NCBI RefSeq assembly: GCF_019754935.1
Contig: NZ_JAGSOA010000001.1
Span: 186,001 to 250,000 of the forward strand
Origin: Corynebacterium parakroppenstedtii
GTDB lineage: Bacteria; Actinomycetota; Actinomycetes; Mycobacteriales; Mycobacteriaceae
Length of the DNA: 64,000 bases
Reading direction: 5' to 3'
The position numbers and the translations under genes were made by a program. Of the stretch, positions 46,852 through 56,566 are shown one piece after another (position 1 is the stretch's first letter; each line of letters opens with the position of its first letter). The notes beneath the pieces are model-generated. The model did no database searches and was not told where the DNA came from. It saw nothing but the letters and a program-made list of their open reading frames with translations.

Positions 46852-47283
46852 ATGACTGACAAAGATGAACAACACGAAGACTTTCGTCGCCTTAGCGATG
46901 ATGAATGGCGAGCCCGGCTTACCAACGCCGAATACCGGGTCCTGAGAGAAGCGGGAACCGAAGCTCCTTTCACGGGTGAATACACCGATACCGAGACTGA
47001 AGGGGTCTACCGGTGCCGAGCCTGCGGTTCTGAGCTCTTCCGATCCCGCGAGAAGTTCCACAGTCACTGCGGGTGGCCATCGTTCTTCTCCCCGCTCGCC
47101 GGAGACCGAATCATTGAAGTCGCTGATAATAGCCATGGGATGCACCGAGTTGAGGTGAAATGCGCGAAATGCCATAGCCACCTGGGCCACGTCTTCGAAG
47201 GCGAAGGCTATGACACTCCTACGGATTTACGCTATTGCATTAACAGCATCAGCCTCACGCTAGAACCAGCAACCAAGGATTAG
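46852..47283 (+). CDS. msrB: peptide-methionine (R)-S-oxide reductase
   Basis: Repairs methionine-R-sulfoxide in proteins. The 143-residue product has zinc cysteines at C55/C58 and C104/C107 (CRAC, CAKC), HCGWPSF, HLGHVFEG and the catalytic Cys129 in RYCINSISL. GAAAGGAAAG lies just before the ATG. Convergent with hemQ. Confidence 0.96.
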   Translation: MTDKDEQHEDFRRLSDDEWRARLTNAEYRVLREAGTEAPFTGEYTDTETEGVYRCRACGSELFRSREKFHSHCGWPSFFSPLAGDRIIEVADNSHGMHRVEVKCAKCHSHLGHVFEGEGYDTPTDLRYCINSISLTLEPATKD

Positions 47284-47304
47284 CAGCCAAAAATCAAGCG
47301 AGGA

Positions 47305-47362
47305 CGTATCGCTCCCCCTAGCGGTACGCCCCATGTCTTCGTAACGACAGCTCGTTTACGAA
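47305..47362. terminator. two adjoining hairpins between convergent msrB and hemQ
   Basis: CGTATCGCT (47305-47313) pairs with AGCGGTACG (47320-47328) with one wobble; TTCGTAACGA (47338-47347) pairs with TCGTTTACGAA (47352-47362) with one bulge. Neither has a strong T-run; together they probably end both genes. Confidence 0.6.
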
Positions 47363-47366
47363 ACGA

Positions 47367-48128
47367 CTATGGCAAGAGATCGGTGATCTCAGCGATATCG
47401 TCAACTCGTCGTCCGGTGAAGAACGGAATCTCTTCACGGACGTGGAGCCGCGCCTCTGTGTAGCGCATGTGGTGCATGAGATCAACGATCCGGTCCAGCT
47501 TCGGTCCTTCGAAGGCCAGAATCCATTCGTAGTCGCCCAAAGCGAAAGCCGGAACGGTGTTCGCACGGACGTCGGGGTAATCACGTCCCATCTTTCCGTG
47601 GTCAGCCAGGATCCGACGACGATCCGCAGGATCCATCACGTACCAGTCATACGAGCGGACGAACGGGTAAACAGCAATCCACCGCTTCGGTTCTTCTTCC
47701 ACGATAAAGGACGGTACATGGGACTTGTTGAACTCGGATGGACGGTGGAGCGCTGCCTGCGACCACACACCCGTACATGCACGTCCCAAGGTCGTCGTAC
47801 GCAGGAAACGATTGTAAGCGTCCTGCAGATCTTCCATCTTTTCAGCGTGCCACCAAATCATGATGTCAGCTTCCGCACGTATACCGGAAACGTTGTAGAT
47901 CCCTCGTATGGTGAGATCTTCGTGCTCATAAGAAGCAATAAAGTCACGCATTTCCTGGGCCACTGTGTCCCGGTCCTCACCCAATTTACCGGGAGCAACC
48001 TTGAAGACCGACCACATCGCGTACCGAACAGTCGCATTCAGCTTCTTATAATTCAGACGATGCTTGTGCTCGGGGCCAGCAGAGCTATCACTATTTTCTT
48101 GACGAACGTCGTCCTGGTTTTCAGTCAT
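47367..48128 (-). CDS. hemQ: coproheme decarboxylase (ChdC/HemQ)
   Basis: Last enzyme of the coproporphyrin-dependent heme route: converts coproheme to heme b. The 253-residue chlorite-dismutase-fold protein has VRYAMWSVFKV, SGIRAEADIMIWW, VPSFIVEEEPKRWIAVYPFVRS in pieces, LADHGKMGRDYPDVRANT with the heme-side His region, and GDYEWILAFEG. The ATG at 48128 has GAGG six bases upstream; a TTG two codons earlier is less likely. It is followed by hemY upstream on the same strand. Reported older names as chlorite dismutase do not apply. Confidence 0.95.
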   Translation of the reverse strand: MTENQDDVRQENSDSSAGPEHKHRLNYKKLNATVRYAMWSVFKVAPGKLGEDRDTVAQEMRDFIASYEHEDLTIRGIYNVSGIRAEADIMIWWHAEKMEDLQDAYNRFLRTTTLGRACTGVWSQAALHRPSEFNKSHVPSFIVEEEPKRWIAVYPFVRSYDWYVMDPADRRRILADHGKMGRDYPDVRANTVPAFALGDYEWILAFEGPKLDRIVDLMHHMRYTEARLHVREEIPFFTGRRVDDIAEITDLLP

Positions 48129-48255
48129 GGTCAACCTCTTCTTTTCTTTCGTAAACTACCGGAGCTTCGTGATATGACGACGAAGCTCGATGCACACGAC
48201 ATAAGTGGAACTTTGTTCTTGACTCCCCGCGAAGGGAAGAGCCTTCTGATCACTG

Positions 48256-49722
48256 TCACATAACCGTATCCATCACCTTCTTCGCCGCCTCACGCGCTTG
48301 CGCGATACACGCTGGAACGCCGACGCCGTGCCAGATGGCACCTGCAGCTTCTAGCCCCTCGACTTGACTGATGTCCTTAAGTGCCACATTAATGAGTTCA
48401 TCGTGTCCCATGCCGTAACGCGGCAAACCACCCCACCACTTTTGAAGTACCGTCTCTTCGGGGTGCAGGCGTTGGCCTGTAATGGTTTCGAAGTCGTCGA
48501 TAGCGTATTTCACCAGTGTGTCTTCGTCTTCTCTGACGAGTGAATCGTCGCCCCAATGGCCGAATGAAGCCCTAATGAAAGCACCAACGTGATCGTCGAC
48601 GTGGGGCCACTTCCGCGATGAGAAAGTAAAGGCTTTAGCATGAAGCCCCGCGTCAGGTGACACGAGAATGCCCGTTTTCTCCGGGATAGCCTCCTCATTC
48701 GGTAGCCGCAGACCAAGAACAACGCTCGACGCTAGATCCATCGACCCAAGGATGTCTGCTGCCACGGGGGCAACCTCAGCAAGCTGCTGGCCCGCGACAT
48801 CTGCTGGGGTAGCAACGACAACAGCGTCGAATTCTTCAGTCTCTGTCGACGAACCACTAACAACGCGGAAACGATGGGAACTTCCTGCCTCCGCGGGTAA
48901 TACCGCAGTGACAGGACTATCCACACGAATAGTGGCTGACGACTGCTCAACCAGCGCATCGATCAGATCGCGGTACCCCCCGACGAACGACGCAAACACC
49001 GGCGGCTTTTTCGCCGACGCGCTCGACGACTCCTCATCTGCCGCGCCTCCAGCCACCCGGGCCTCACGTGCTTCATCGCGTTGCTGTAGGACAGCAGCTG
49101 CTGCTCGCGTTAATGTCACCGATTCGCCATGGTTCGAAAGGTCATCCATGGCTGCAGCTAATTCCGGAATCGTCGCTCGTAGACCAAGATCTTCAGCACG
49201 GGACGAGTAGACCCCACCCAACAACGGGGAAACCACGTGATCCACGACCTGCTGCCCCATCCGTTCGGCAACCAACGCGCCGAGCAAGGCATCTTCGCCT
49301 TCCACCCATGGTATGGGGTATGCCTCCCCCTCAGCATCAATCCGTGCGCAGGTCTCGGAATCGACGAGGTCTTTTACAGAGGAACTATCAGCAGGAATCC
49401 CCATCACGGTCCGCGAAGGAACTGAGTGCAGGGTGCCGTCGCCAATCCATAACCCGGATTTAAGGTCGGACGGATAGCGGAGCCGGTCTTTCAACCCCAA
49501 GGATGTAAAGAACCGAGTGGCATCGGCGCGAAAGGCGAGGTACGCCTCCGCCCCCACATCAACACTGCCGGTAGCTAGATCAACGGTCTTGAGTTTCCCA
49601 CCTACCGCGTCGGATGCTTCATAAACAACGACGTCGGCATTGGGGTCGCAACGGCTGATTTCATACGCCGCAACAAGTCCCGACAGTCCTCCACCAATAA
49701 CCGCAACACGCGTCTTTACCAC
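48256..49722 (-). CDS. hemY: coproporphyrinogen III oxidase, HemY/CgoX type
   Basis: FAD enzyme that oxidizes coproporphyrinogen III to coproporphyrin III in monoderm bacteria. The Rossmann motif VIGGGLSGLVAAYEI is at the N-terminus; later GGKLKTV, AEAYLAFRADATRFF, VVVATPADVAGQQL and the C-terminal GVGVPACIAQAREAA are typical. A roughly 15-residue Ala/Ser/Glu-rich loop at about 225-240 is a small insert. Its start overlaps the hemE stop by seven bases, so hemE-hemY are coupled; hemQ follows after 127 bases. Confidence 0.95.
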   Translation of the reverse strand: MVKTRVAVIGGGLSGLVAAYEISRCDPNADVVVYEASDAVGGKLKTVDLATGSVDVGAEAYLAFRADATRFFTSLGLKDRLRYPSDLKSGLWIGDGTLHSVPSRTVMGIPADSSSVKDLVDSETCARIDAEGEAYPIPWVEGEDALLGALVAERMGQQVVDHVVSPLLGGVYSSRAEDLGLRATIPELAAAMDDLSNHGESVTLTRAAAAVLQQRDEAREARVAGGAADEESSSASAKKPPVFASFVGGYRDLIDALVEQSSATIRVDSPVTAVLPAEAGSSHRFRVVSGSSTETEEFDAVVVATPADVAGQQLAEVAPVAADILGSMDLASSVVLGLRLPNEEAIPEKTGILVSPDAGLHAKAFTFSSRKWPHVDDHVGAFIRASFGHWGDDSLVREDEDTLVKYAIDDFETITGQRLHPEETVLQKWWGGLPRYGMGHDELINVALKDISQVEGLEAAGAIWHGVGVPACIAQAREAAKKVMDTVM

Positions 49723-50879
49723 GAATGCACCTTTTCTACGATGTGAGAAATAATGTCTGGGTCAGTGTTTGCCAGAACACCGTGCCCCAGGTTCACAATA
49801 TGACCTGAAATCTTTCCGTCGGAGATAAGCTGATCCGTGGTGCCCAACAGCTGATCGATTTCCTTATCAACCGCTTCTTTACCTGCAAAAAGTAAGGCTG
49901 GGTCAATATTCCCTTGAAGCGCCAACTCACCAGGACCTGTGTCGCCATTCTTGTCCGCTAAAGCTACGTTAATGCGCTGTGCCGCAGTAGCCATGTCCAC
50001 CCGCCAATCGACCCCCATGACATCGGGGCCCGTTTGCGCCATAGGACCGAGCAGCTCCCCCGTCGTCACACCAAAATGAATGCGCGGAATAGGCTGACGG
50101 CCACCTCGTGAGGACCTCTCGGACACGAACCTAAAGATTTTGGCCGAGTACGGGGCAACCAGATCGGTATAGTCCCGTGCGTGCAAGTACCCCGCCCAGG
50201 AATCGAATAGCTGCATGGCATCAATTCCCGCATCGATCTGTACCGCGAGAAAAACCTTGATGTAGTCCGTCAACACACGCATGAGGGCGTGCCATGAGTC
50301 AGGATCAGCATGCATCATGGCTTTCGTGTGTTGGTGGGTTTTCGACGGTCCGCCCTCAATCAAATAGGACGCAATGGTAAACGGAGCACCAGCGAAGCCG
50401 ATCAAAGCCTGATCATCGCGAAGTTCCCCGATAATTTCCTGGACCGCCTCACCGATGGCCGAAATGGAATCCGGATCCAACTCAGGGAGCGAGTCAATAT
50501 CAGCCCGTGACCGAATGGGACGATCGACGACCGGGCCACGACCGGCAACAATCTCCACCCCGATTCCCGCGGCCTTCAGCGGCACAACGATGTCTGAAAA
50601 GAAGATCGCAGCGTCGACGTTGTGTCTGCGCACAGGTTGCAGAGTGATTTCAGCAGCGGCATCAGGGGTAAAGCATGCTTCCAGCATTCCGATGTTCTCC
50701 CGGAGCTTCCGATATTCCGGAAGTGAGCGTCCGGCCTGCCGCATAAACCAGACAGGCCGATGATGCGGGGCGGCTCCATTCGCGGCGTCGAGTAGCGATG
50801 ACTGCGACAGCGTGCGGCGCGACGAAGCTATATCTGGAGAATCGCCGGAATTCGTACTCATTCCATGCATATGGTTCAT
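49716..50879 (-). CDS. hemE: uroporphyrinogen decarboxylase
   Basis: Decarboxylates uroporphyrinogen III to coproporphyrinogen III. Shows PVWFMRQAGRSLPEYRKLR (family signature) in order, GFAGAPFTIASYLIEGG, and the C-terminal VNLGHGVLANTDP. The open frame reaches 51041 but the extra N-terminus is Cys/Arg-rich and unlike the family; I start at the ATG at 50879, with further ATGs at 50870 and 50861 as alternatives. No strong ribosome site, so the exact start is open. Confidence 0.94.
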   Translation of the reverse strand: MNHMHGMSTNSGDSPDIASSRRTLSQSSLLDAANGAAPHHRPVWFMRQAGRSLPEYRKLRENIGMLEACFTPDAAAEITLQPVRRHNVDAAIFFSDIVVPLKAAGIGVEIVAGRGPVVDRPIRSRADIDSLPELDPDSISAIGEAVQEIIGELRDDQALIGFAGAPFTIASYLIEGGPSKTHQHTKAMMHADPDSWHALMRVLTDYIKVFLAVQIDAGIDAMQLFDSWAGYLHARDYTDLVAPYSAKIFRFVSERSSRGGRQPIPRIHFGVTTGELLGPMAQTGPDVMGVDWRVDMATAAQRINVALADKNGDTGPGELALQGNIDPALLFAGKEAVDKEIDQLLGTTDQLISDGKISGHIVNLGHGVLANTDPDIISHIVEKVHSW

Positions 50880-51214
50880 AGTGCCAGGTCTCGATCTGAA
50901 TCGAACACTCGCGACAATCGCCCCTACCGGGTGTACCCCACCGTCGCTAAAATTACACTGGCACAGGCAATTTTGCGGTCCCCCCGTCGTTAAGTATTTT
51001 TTGCGACGCGGTAAGCCGGCAAGCGCGCAACATTCAACCAATTACACATCAGCATCCCTCGCATTCCACCCCACATTACCGTTTTACCAAGCTAAACCGA
51101 GCTAGCACCCGACGGGAAACGACGCACAGGACTTATCGCTAGCTGGGACTTTGACATCGAACCCCCGGCGCGCCTCCTGAGCAAACACGGCAGAAAACTG
51201 TACCGTGCCCAAGT
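50880..51214. other. divergent intergenic region between hemE and the DUF3000 gene
   Basis: No gene seen. It must hold promoters for both directions. The clearest element is TACCGT at 51201-51206, eight bases before the DUF3000 GTG. AGCTAGC and GCTAGCT near 51101 and 51140 form a short inverted repeat. I find no DtxR-like or HrrA-like box that I would defend for hemE. Confidence 0.5.
51201..51206 (+). promoter_or_regulatory. TANNNT element for a likely leaderless DUF3000 transcript
   Basis: TACCGT ends eight bases before the GTG at 51215; there is no Shine-Dalgarno before that codon. Confidence 0.4.
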
Positions 51215-51889
51215 GTGAGCATTGATCAGCCATCGCACGACGACAATTCTAATTCTGCTTCCCACCGGTTAAACGCTGCTACTCCCCGTAAGGAGACATC
51301 AGCATCCATGAATCATGATGGATCCACCGACGAACCCCAGGTTTTCCATGACGCGGTGGCCTCCATGCATGCGGCCTCATTGCGTAAGGAAATATCCATG
51401 GGGTCAATTCGCCCACCCCAGCGTTTAGCTCCATATAGCTACGCCGTCGGGTTAGAAGTGGATCACGAGCAGTCACGCACTATTCCGCGGGATACGGACG
51501 GCGATGCTTTTGGGCGACTGATTCTCCTTCACGATCCTCGGAGCGACGGGAACTGGTCCCAGGCTCTTCGCCTTGTCGCGTATATCCAGGCAGACATGGA
51601 TCCGGAGGTCGCGTCGGATCCGTTGTTGCCTGATGTCGCGTGGCAGTGGCTTTCTGAAGGTTTAACCAGTGAGGGGGCGCATTATTCGCAGCTCGGGGGC
51701 ACGGTGACCTCCACGTCGTCGGCCCGGTATGGGAATATTGGGGGCCCGGGTAAGGCGTATCAGATTGAGCTGCGTGCATCGTGGACGGCGGATGATACTG
51801 ATCTTGCTTCCCACGTCGAGGCGTTCGCTCACGTTCTCGCGTCGGTGGCGGGACTTCCTCCTGAAGGAGTCGCTCAGCTTGGACAGTAG
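51215..51889 (+). CDS. DUF3000 family actinobacterial protein
   Basis: Family of unknown function found in actinobacteria beside rnd. The core with RLAPYSYAVGLEV, GRLILLHDPRSDGNW, VRLVAYIQADMDPEVASDPLLPDVAW (in pieces) and TSSARYGNIGGP fits DUF3000. The first 45 residues are polar and variable. GTG start. The next gene, rnd, begins one base after the stop, so both are probably cotranscribed, with coupled translation. Confidence 0.88.
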   Translation: MSIDQPSHDDNSNSASHRLNAATPRKETSASMNHDGSTDEPQVFHDAVASMHAASLRKEISMGSIRPPQRLAPYSYAVGLEVDHEQSRTIPRDTDGDAFGRLILLHDPRSDGNWSQALRLVAYIQADMDPEVASDPLLPDVAWQWLSEGLTSEGAHYSQLGGTVTSTSSARYGNIGGPGKAYQIELRASWTADDTDLASHVEAFAHVLASVAGLPPEGVAQLGQ

Positions 51890-51890
51890 G

Positions 51891-53279
51891 ATGCTGCGTT
51901 GTGGCTTGTCTGGAGACAATGATCTTCACGACGATGGTGACGAGGCTCTCCTAGGCGATTGGTACATCTCCCCAGCTCCCAAGCCCTCTCCTACTTTTCC
52001 TTTATCGCCACAATCTGCTTCTGTGCCGTTATCGACGCCGTCGGGCGGGACCCCGTCGTTAATCTCCACCGTGGACGAGTTGAAGAATGCTGCTCGTGTG
52101 TTGGCAAATGGCCACGGCCCGCTCGCCGTCGATACTGAACGTGCGTCGGCTTACCGTTATGGCGATCGCGCCTTTCTTCTCCAACTGAAACGTGCTGGCA
52201 GCGGACTATTTCTTGTCGACGCTGAAGCCTGCCGCTCCGATATGGGCCTCCTAGCTCCCGTCGTCAACCGGCTAACGTGGATAATCCATTCTGCACGGAC
52301 TGACCTGCCTGCTCTTCTTAATATGGGGCTTACTCCTCATCGTCTTTTTGACACCGAACTGGGTGGCCGCATAGCTGGGTTGAAGAAGGTCAACTTGGGC
52401 GACATGGTGGATGGTTTCGTCGGCTACCGCTTGGCTAAAGAGCATGGGCATGAAAATTGGTCCCGACGGCCCCTTCCCGACGAATGGCTCGATTACGCGG
52501 CCCTGGACGTCGAATGCCTTCTTGAGCTTTCTACCGGTGTGGCTGGTTTACTTTCGGAATTAGATCGTTTCGTGTGGTGGGCCGAAGAGTGTGAATGTAT
52601 TCGCACGTCTACCTTGGCTGATGCCCCCTCAGTGGAACCTTCACTGCGGGTGAAGGGCCTCAATAATCTGTCTACCCCTGCTCAACGTGAGCTTGCCTTT
52701 ACCTTGTCACGCGAACGGGACCGGCGGGCGCGGGCGGTAGATCGCTCGCCTCATCGGGTGTTATCGAATTCTGATCTGATAGCGATTGCTCGAAAAAATC
52801 CTCGGACTTTTCAAGAAATGATGGACGCAGCGCACTTCCGATCGATGCGAAACGCGCGGTCATGGTGGAGCGTCATTCGAGGGGAGCAGGACAAGACCAC
52901 CGCATCCTCGTCAGAAAACGCGTCCTCTCATTATGCAACCAACGACGACCGGGGCCCGTCACGACACCAGGGACGTCACTCAGATGCCGAGTATGCGGGA
53001 GGACGGCGGTTCCCCAATTCTGACCGCGGACACAAGGCGGAAGAACTGTATTCCCTATGTTCAGAGTCCATCAATGTGGTGTCTGAACAAACCGGTATCC
53101 CCCACGAGGTGATCATCACCCCACAGATAGTGAGGCTCATGGCGTGGCATTTTTCGTCGGAACCACAAGCTCATGCGATGGGTATCGACATGTTTTTCGC
53201 CCGACATGGGGTCCGACGGTGGCAACGGCGGATTGTGTCCCCTGTGTGCGCTGACGCTCTTGGAGACCATAACCACTAA
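51891..53279 (+). CDS. rnd: ribonuclease D-like 3'-5' exoribonuclease with HRDC domain
   Basis: DEDD-family exonuclease, presumably trimming tRNA or other RNA 3' ends. Catalytic acidic motifs: PLAVDTERASAYRYGDRAFLLQL in pieces (DTE), IHSARTDLPAL, and YAALDVECLLEL (YxxxD). An HRDC domain follows (RERDRRARAVDRSPHRVLSNSDL). The part between about 340 and 400 is polar and disordered. I start at the ATG at 51891, one base after the DUF3000 stop; the longer frame lies inside that gene. Confidence 0.92.
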   Translation: MLRCGLSGDNDLHDDGDEALLGDWYISPAPKPSPTFPLSPQSASVPLSTPSGGTPSLISTVDELKNAARVLANGHGPLAVDTERASAYRYGDRAFLLQLKRAGSGLFLVDAEACRSDMGLLAPVVNRLTWIIHSARTDLPALLNMGLTPHRLFDTELGGRIAGLKKVNLGDMVDGFVGYRLAKEHGHENWSRRPLPDEWLDYAALDVECLLELSTGVAGLLSELDRFVWWAEECECIRTSTLADAPSVEPSLRVKGLNNLSTPAQRELAFTLSRERDRRARAVDRSPHRVLSNSDLIAIARKNPRTFQEMMDAAHFRSMRNARSWWSVIRGEQDKTTASSSENASSHYATNDDRGPSRHQGRHSDAEYAGGRRFPNSDRGHKAEELYSLCSESINVVSEQTGIPHEVIITPQIVRLMAWHFSSEPQAHAMGIDMFFARHGVRRWQRRIVSPVCADALGDHNH

Positions 53280-53379
53280 AGACGGAAGAACTGGCCACCG
53301 CGCAATTCATGGAGAACGCACAATCCGCGCCTTCATTTCCTCCACTTCCACCAGCGCCAGGCCCGGGGCGATTGCGAAG

Positions 53380-54771
53380 CTAAGACCGCTTGGTAAAAGC
53401 AGTGATGATCTCCATGTGATGGGTACCGGGGAACGCATCAACGACCCTCATGGAGGAAATCTCATAACCGTGGTCTAACCAGGCCGCATAGTCACGAGCA
53501 CCCGTCGCTGGATCGCAGGCAATATGAACCACAGCTTGGGGGTGCGCCGCGGCTATCTGACCAATCACCTTCGTGCCTGCACCTTTTCGCGGAGGATCAA
53601 GAACAACGAGGTCCACTCCCCCCTTGTTGTTTCGTCGGAGCGACGACCATGCGCGATCAACTCTGGAGGTCAGAAACCTGATCGACGACGGACTGAATGA
53701 GAATTCAGCTAGGGCGTTCAAGCTACGTCGGCCCCACGTGCGAGCATTTTTGTCAATCTCCACGGAATCAACAGGACCACGCGTTTTTTCGGCCAAAATA
53801 TCGGCGAACAGCCCGATCCCACCGTATAAATCCCATGCAGCCCCACCATGAACCTCGGGGAGGAGCTCACGAACAAGCTCGCGATACCGTGTCGGAGCAC
53901 CACTATGGGCTTGCCAAAAAGCGGTTGGCGGAAGGACGAAGGTTCGACCCTCCGCGGAATGGGCAGCTCCCTCCGCAGCACCACTGTTCTCAGCCGGGTT
54001 ACTACTTGGTCCCGACGAAGTTGAGGCGGCATTATCGGATATCCGTTCAACGCAGTAGTTTCCGCCCTCTATTACCTTGCTGTGCCCCCGTCGTCCACGA
54101 CGAGATGTACGCGGACGCGCCGCACCGGATCGTTGTTTCGACGACGCACCACCATCGACTTCCACGATGTGGCGGATGCCATTGGAATCGAGCGCGAGTA
54201 TCACTTCCGCGCCCGGAGTAAAACGCATGGCATCCAGGCCGTCCATCAAACCAGGCGCGGCTTGGGAACACACCGCATTCGTCACAACACGGTGGCCAGA
54301 CTTGACGCGGAGACCAGCGCGTCCTTCATCGTCGACGGCTAGTCGCATCCTCGTACGCCACCCGCGATACGGCGACAACGTCTGAAACGTCGGTTCAATG
54401 TCGAAATGCCCAATCCGACGCATTTGGTCTGCGGTAATGCTGGCTTTCACCTCAGCTGACTTATCGGGCGCAACCTCTAAAAAGTCACAGCAGCCAGCAC
54501 CTTTCTCGGCGGCTGGGCACGATATCGTTCCATCACCCCGTAGAGGCGAGCGGTGACCAATTGTTCGGGCTTCACCCCTCCACAGGGATGCTGAACTGTG
54601 CTCGACATCAATATCGACGGCGACATCACGGTCGCCAGCTACAGCACCTTCGACGAAAACCACGTGATTGTCGACGCGACCAATCCCCTGCCCGCCATAA
54701 GCAAAATCGGTGATATCCACCGTGACATGTGATGGAACACCATCGTGTGGGTGAATCTCAGTGTGCGTCAC
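53380..54771 (-). CDS. TrmA/RlmD-like RNA (uracil-5) methyltransferase
   Basis: SAM-dependent enzyme that makes 5-methyluridine in tRNA or rRNA. The N-terminal TRAM domain has DFAYGGQGIGRVDNHVVFVEGAVAGD in pieces. The methyltransferase core has WDLYGGIGLFADILAE (SAM loop), VVLDPPRKGAG and the catalytic Cys in HIACDPATGARDYA; the usual CNPAT reads CDPAT. CPAAEKGAGCCDF near the front may be a partly kept Fe-S cysteine set. A 60-residue polar stretch (about 215-275) is an insert. GTG start with GAGGTAGG upstream. Target base and RNA cannot be chosen from sequence. Confidence 0.86.
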   Translation of the reverse strand: MTHTEIHPHDGVPSHVTVDITDFAYGGQGIGRVDNHVVFVEGAVAGDRDVAVDIDVEHSSASLWRGEARTIGHRSPLRGDGTISCPAAEKGAGCCDFLEVAPDKSAEVKASITADQMRRIGHFDIEPTFQTLSPYRGWRTRMRLAVDDEGRAGLRVKSGHRVVTNAVCSQAAPGLMDGLDAMRFTPGAEVILALDSNGIRHIVEVDGGASSKQRSGAARPRTSRRGRRGHSKVIEGGNYCVERISDNAASTSSGPSSNPAENSGAAEGAAHSAEGRTFVLPPTAFWQAHSGAPTRYRELVRELLPEVHGGAAWDLYGGIGLFADILAEKTRGPVDSVEIDKNARTWGRRSLNALAEFSFSPSSIRFLTSRVDRAWSSLRRNNKGGVDLVVLDPPRKGAGTKVIGQIAAAHPQAVVHIACDPATGARDYAAWLDHGYEISSMRVVDAFPGTHHMEIITAFTKRS

Positions 54772-54780
54772 TCGCCTACC

Positions 54781-55476
54781 TCACTCGTCTGTATCGGACG
54801 CCATTTCATCGATTTCATTGCTCGCGTCATCGTCCTCGACTGCATCTGCCCTACGCACCGCCCAAACGGTCACCACCATGACGAGGATAGTCAGAGGCCA
54901 CCCCATCGCAATCCTCGCGACAGCCAGGATGTTCGTCGTCGACGACCCATAAAGATGATTCTGAACGAAGAACCGCGCCGCAAAAACACAGGCCCACGCA
55001 ATGGTCGCAAGAACGAAATAACGGCGTTCCGACGTGTTCTCACGCCATCGCATACCGCGACCATTGAGCCCGCGCCAGATCACTCCCACAGCAGGCCAGC
55101 CGACAAGGCAGGAGATAAAAAACACCAACCCCACAACAGCCGAGTACCAAATCCCGTAAAGGAAGTAGCCTTTCGCGGAACCGACGTACCACGCAATGGC
55201 CGCAGCGATAAGCACACCCATGACGCCGGATATGGCGGGCTGCATGTTTTCGTGCCGAACAAGGCGCCACACGCAAATAAGAAGTGAAACCGCTAGTGCG
55301 GAGATCAAAGCCGGAGTGAGCCCCCACCACGAATTCACCGGAACGAGAACAAGAATCGGCACAGTGGATGACACTAAACCGGAAATTCCGCCCAGTTGGT
55401 CAAGAATAGTCGGGTTATCACTGGGCGTGGACTGGTCGTGTTGTTCTATCCGGCGCCGGTCAGTACTTGTCATCAT
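54781..55476 (-). CDS. DUF3159 family membrane protein
   Basis: Actinobacterial membrane protein of unknown function. It has an opening LDQLGGISGLVSSTVPILVLVPVN in pieces, about five or six membrane helices and a closing acidic tail. It overlaps the end of the DUF3710 gene by 17 bases; ATG codons at 55476 and 55473 are the likely starts. The same pair occurs near dut in mycobacteria. No catalytic motif seen. Confidence 0.85.
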   Translation of the reverse strand: MMTSTDRRRIEQHDQSTPSDNPTILDQLGGISGLVSSTVPILVLVPVNSWWGLTPALISALAVSLLICVWRLVRHENMQPAISGVMGVLIAAAIAWYVGSAKGYFLYGIWYSAVVGLVFFISCLVGWPAVGVIWRGLNGRGMRWRENTSERRYFVLATIAWACVFAARFFVQNHLYGSSTTNILAVARIAMGWPLTILVMVVTVWAVRRADAVEDDDASNEIDEMASDTDE

Positions 55477-56437
55477 CTTCTTCACGGTCTAGCTCGTCCA
55501 TTGCGGATTCCATTCGCGCAGAGGCCTCACCGCCAGTTGAACGACGACGGCCGGCACTCTCGGAATCTGCATCACCATGTCCCGCGCCGGATGATTCGTC
55601 ATTGCCCCCTGGGACGGCTGCGGAATCGTCGGAAATAGGAGCGGACGACGCTGCACCCTGCGGATTCCCTTGTGCTTGCTGGGCCTCGGCAGCACGCTGA
55701 GCTTCAGCGGCACGTTGAGCCATTGCCTTCTGAAGCTCCTGAACCATGTCTTGAGGCAACGCGACAGGAAGCGTTTCACCGGCCGGCATTGGGCCGTCGC
55801 CTCGTTTCACAATTGTCCGAGCGGCGATACCGCGCGTCAGAGCAACCAACTGATCGTGGGATTCCTCTGGCCCGACTGCGGTCAGGCGTAGCATCCACCC
55901 GGGCCCGTTGACGCCGATCATGTGCATCATTCCGTGTGGCCCAACACCGGTAATCTCTATTCCCCATGGGCCAGACTCACGATGAGATTCAAGCCCATCG
56001 TTAGTGATCTGCTGTTCAACCTCGTTCAACTGCTCTTCCCAGAGGCCGCCGGAGCGAGGAGCAGCGAAAGCAACCGGTGTCACACGGCCATACGGGCTGG
56101 CAACGTGGACAGCGCGTGGCCCCTCCTGGCTCACCTCCACCTGAATCTCAGCTTCGTGAGGGATCGGGACGAGGAGCGACCCCAGGTCAATGTCACCCTT
56201 GGCGAAGTCGCTGAAGTCAAAACGATCGAGATCTTCGCGTCGAGAATCGAACGGACCCGATTCGCCCTCCATTGCATCGAACGTCGAATCTGAGGGCGCT
56301 GCCCCGGATAGGCCGTTATTGCTGGGGGTATCACGTCCTTCATCACTAAATTCATTGCGCTCATCGCGTGAATTAGTGTGAAAATCCGATTCATTAGTTT
56401 CGTCGGGTTGCTTATTTTTCTTCCCAAAGGGCCACAT
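55460..56437 (-). CDS. DUF3710 family actinobacterial protein
   Basis: Function unknown. The start is set at the ATG at 56437 (MWPFGKK) with AAGGAG seven bases upstream; a GTG-initiated longer form is not needed. The first 90 residues are polar and acidic. The DUF3710 core includes GSLLVPIPHEAEIQVEV, GLWEEQLNEVEQQI and GVNGPGWMLRLTAVG. The tail holds an Ala/Glu/Gln repeat (AQRAAEAQ twice) and ends very acidic. Coupled to the DUF3159 gene downstream. Confidence 0.88.
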   Translation of the reverse strand: MWPFGKKNKQPDETNESDFHTNSRDERNEFSDEGRDTPSNNGLSGAAPSDSTFDAMEGESGPFDSRREDLDRFDFSDFAKGDIDLGSLLVPIPHEAEIQVEVSQEGPRAVHVASPYGRVTPVAFAAPRSGGLWEEQLNEVEQQITNDGLESHRESGPWGIEITGVGPHGMMHMIGVNGPGWMLRLTAVGPEESHDQLVALTRGIAARTIVKRGDGPMPAGETLPVALPQDMVQELQKAMAQRAAEAQRAAEAQQAQGNPQGAASSAPISDDSAAVPGGNDESSGAGHGDADSESAGRRRSTGGEASARMESAMDELDREEDDDKY

Positions 56438-56566
56438 AGGCAAACTCCTTACCAAGAATTCATGTCATGGCTGCATTGACACGAGCGTGATCGCCTTATT
56501 TTTCTGAGCATTGCTCTGAACTGCTCGTATTAATTACTCGTTTTCTCTGCCTTAAACATAAGGCCT

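Noticed and set aside
47442..48263. 273-codon plus-strand frame opposite hemQ
   Set aside because: Antisense to a certain gene, no domain and no ribosome site.
50880..51041. N-terminal extension of hemE
   Set aside because: The added 54 residues are Cys/Arg-rich and unlike the family; ATG codons at 50879 and just after fit better.
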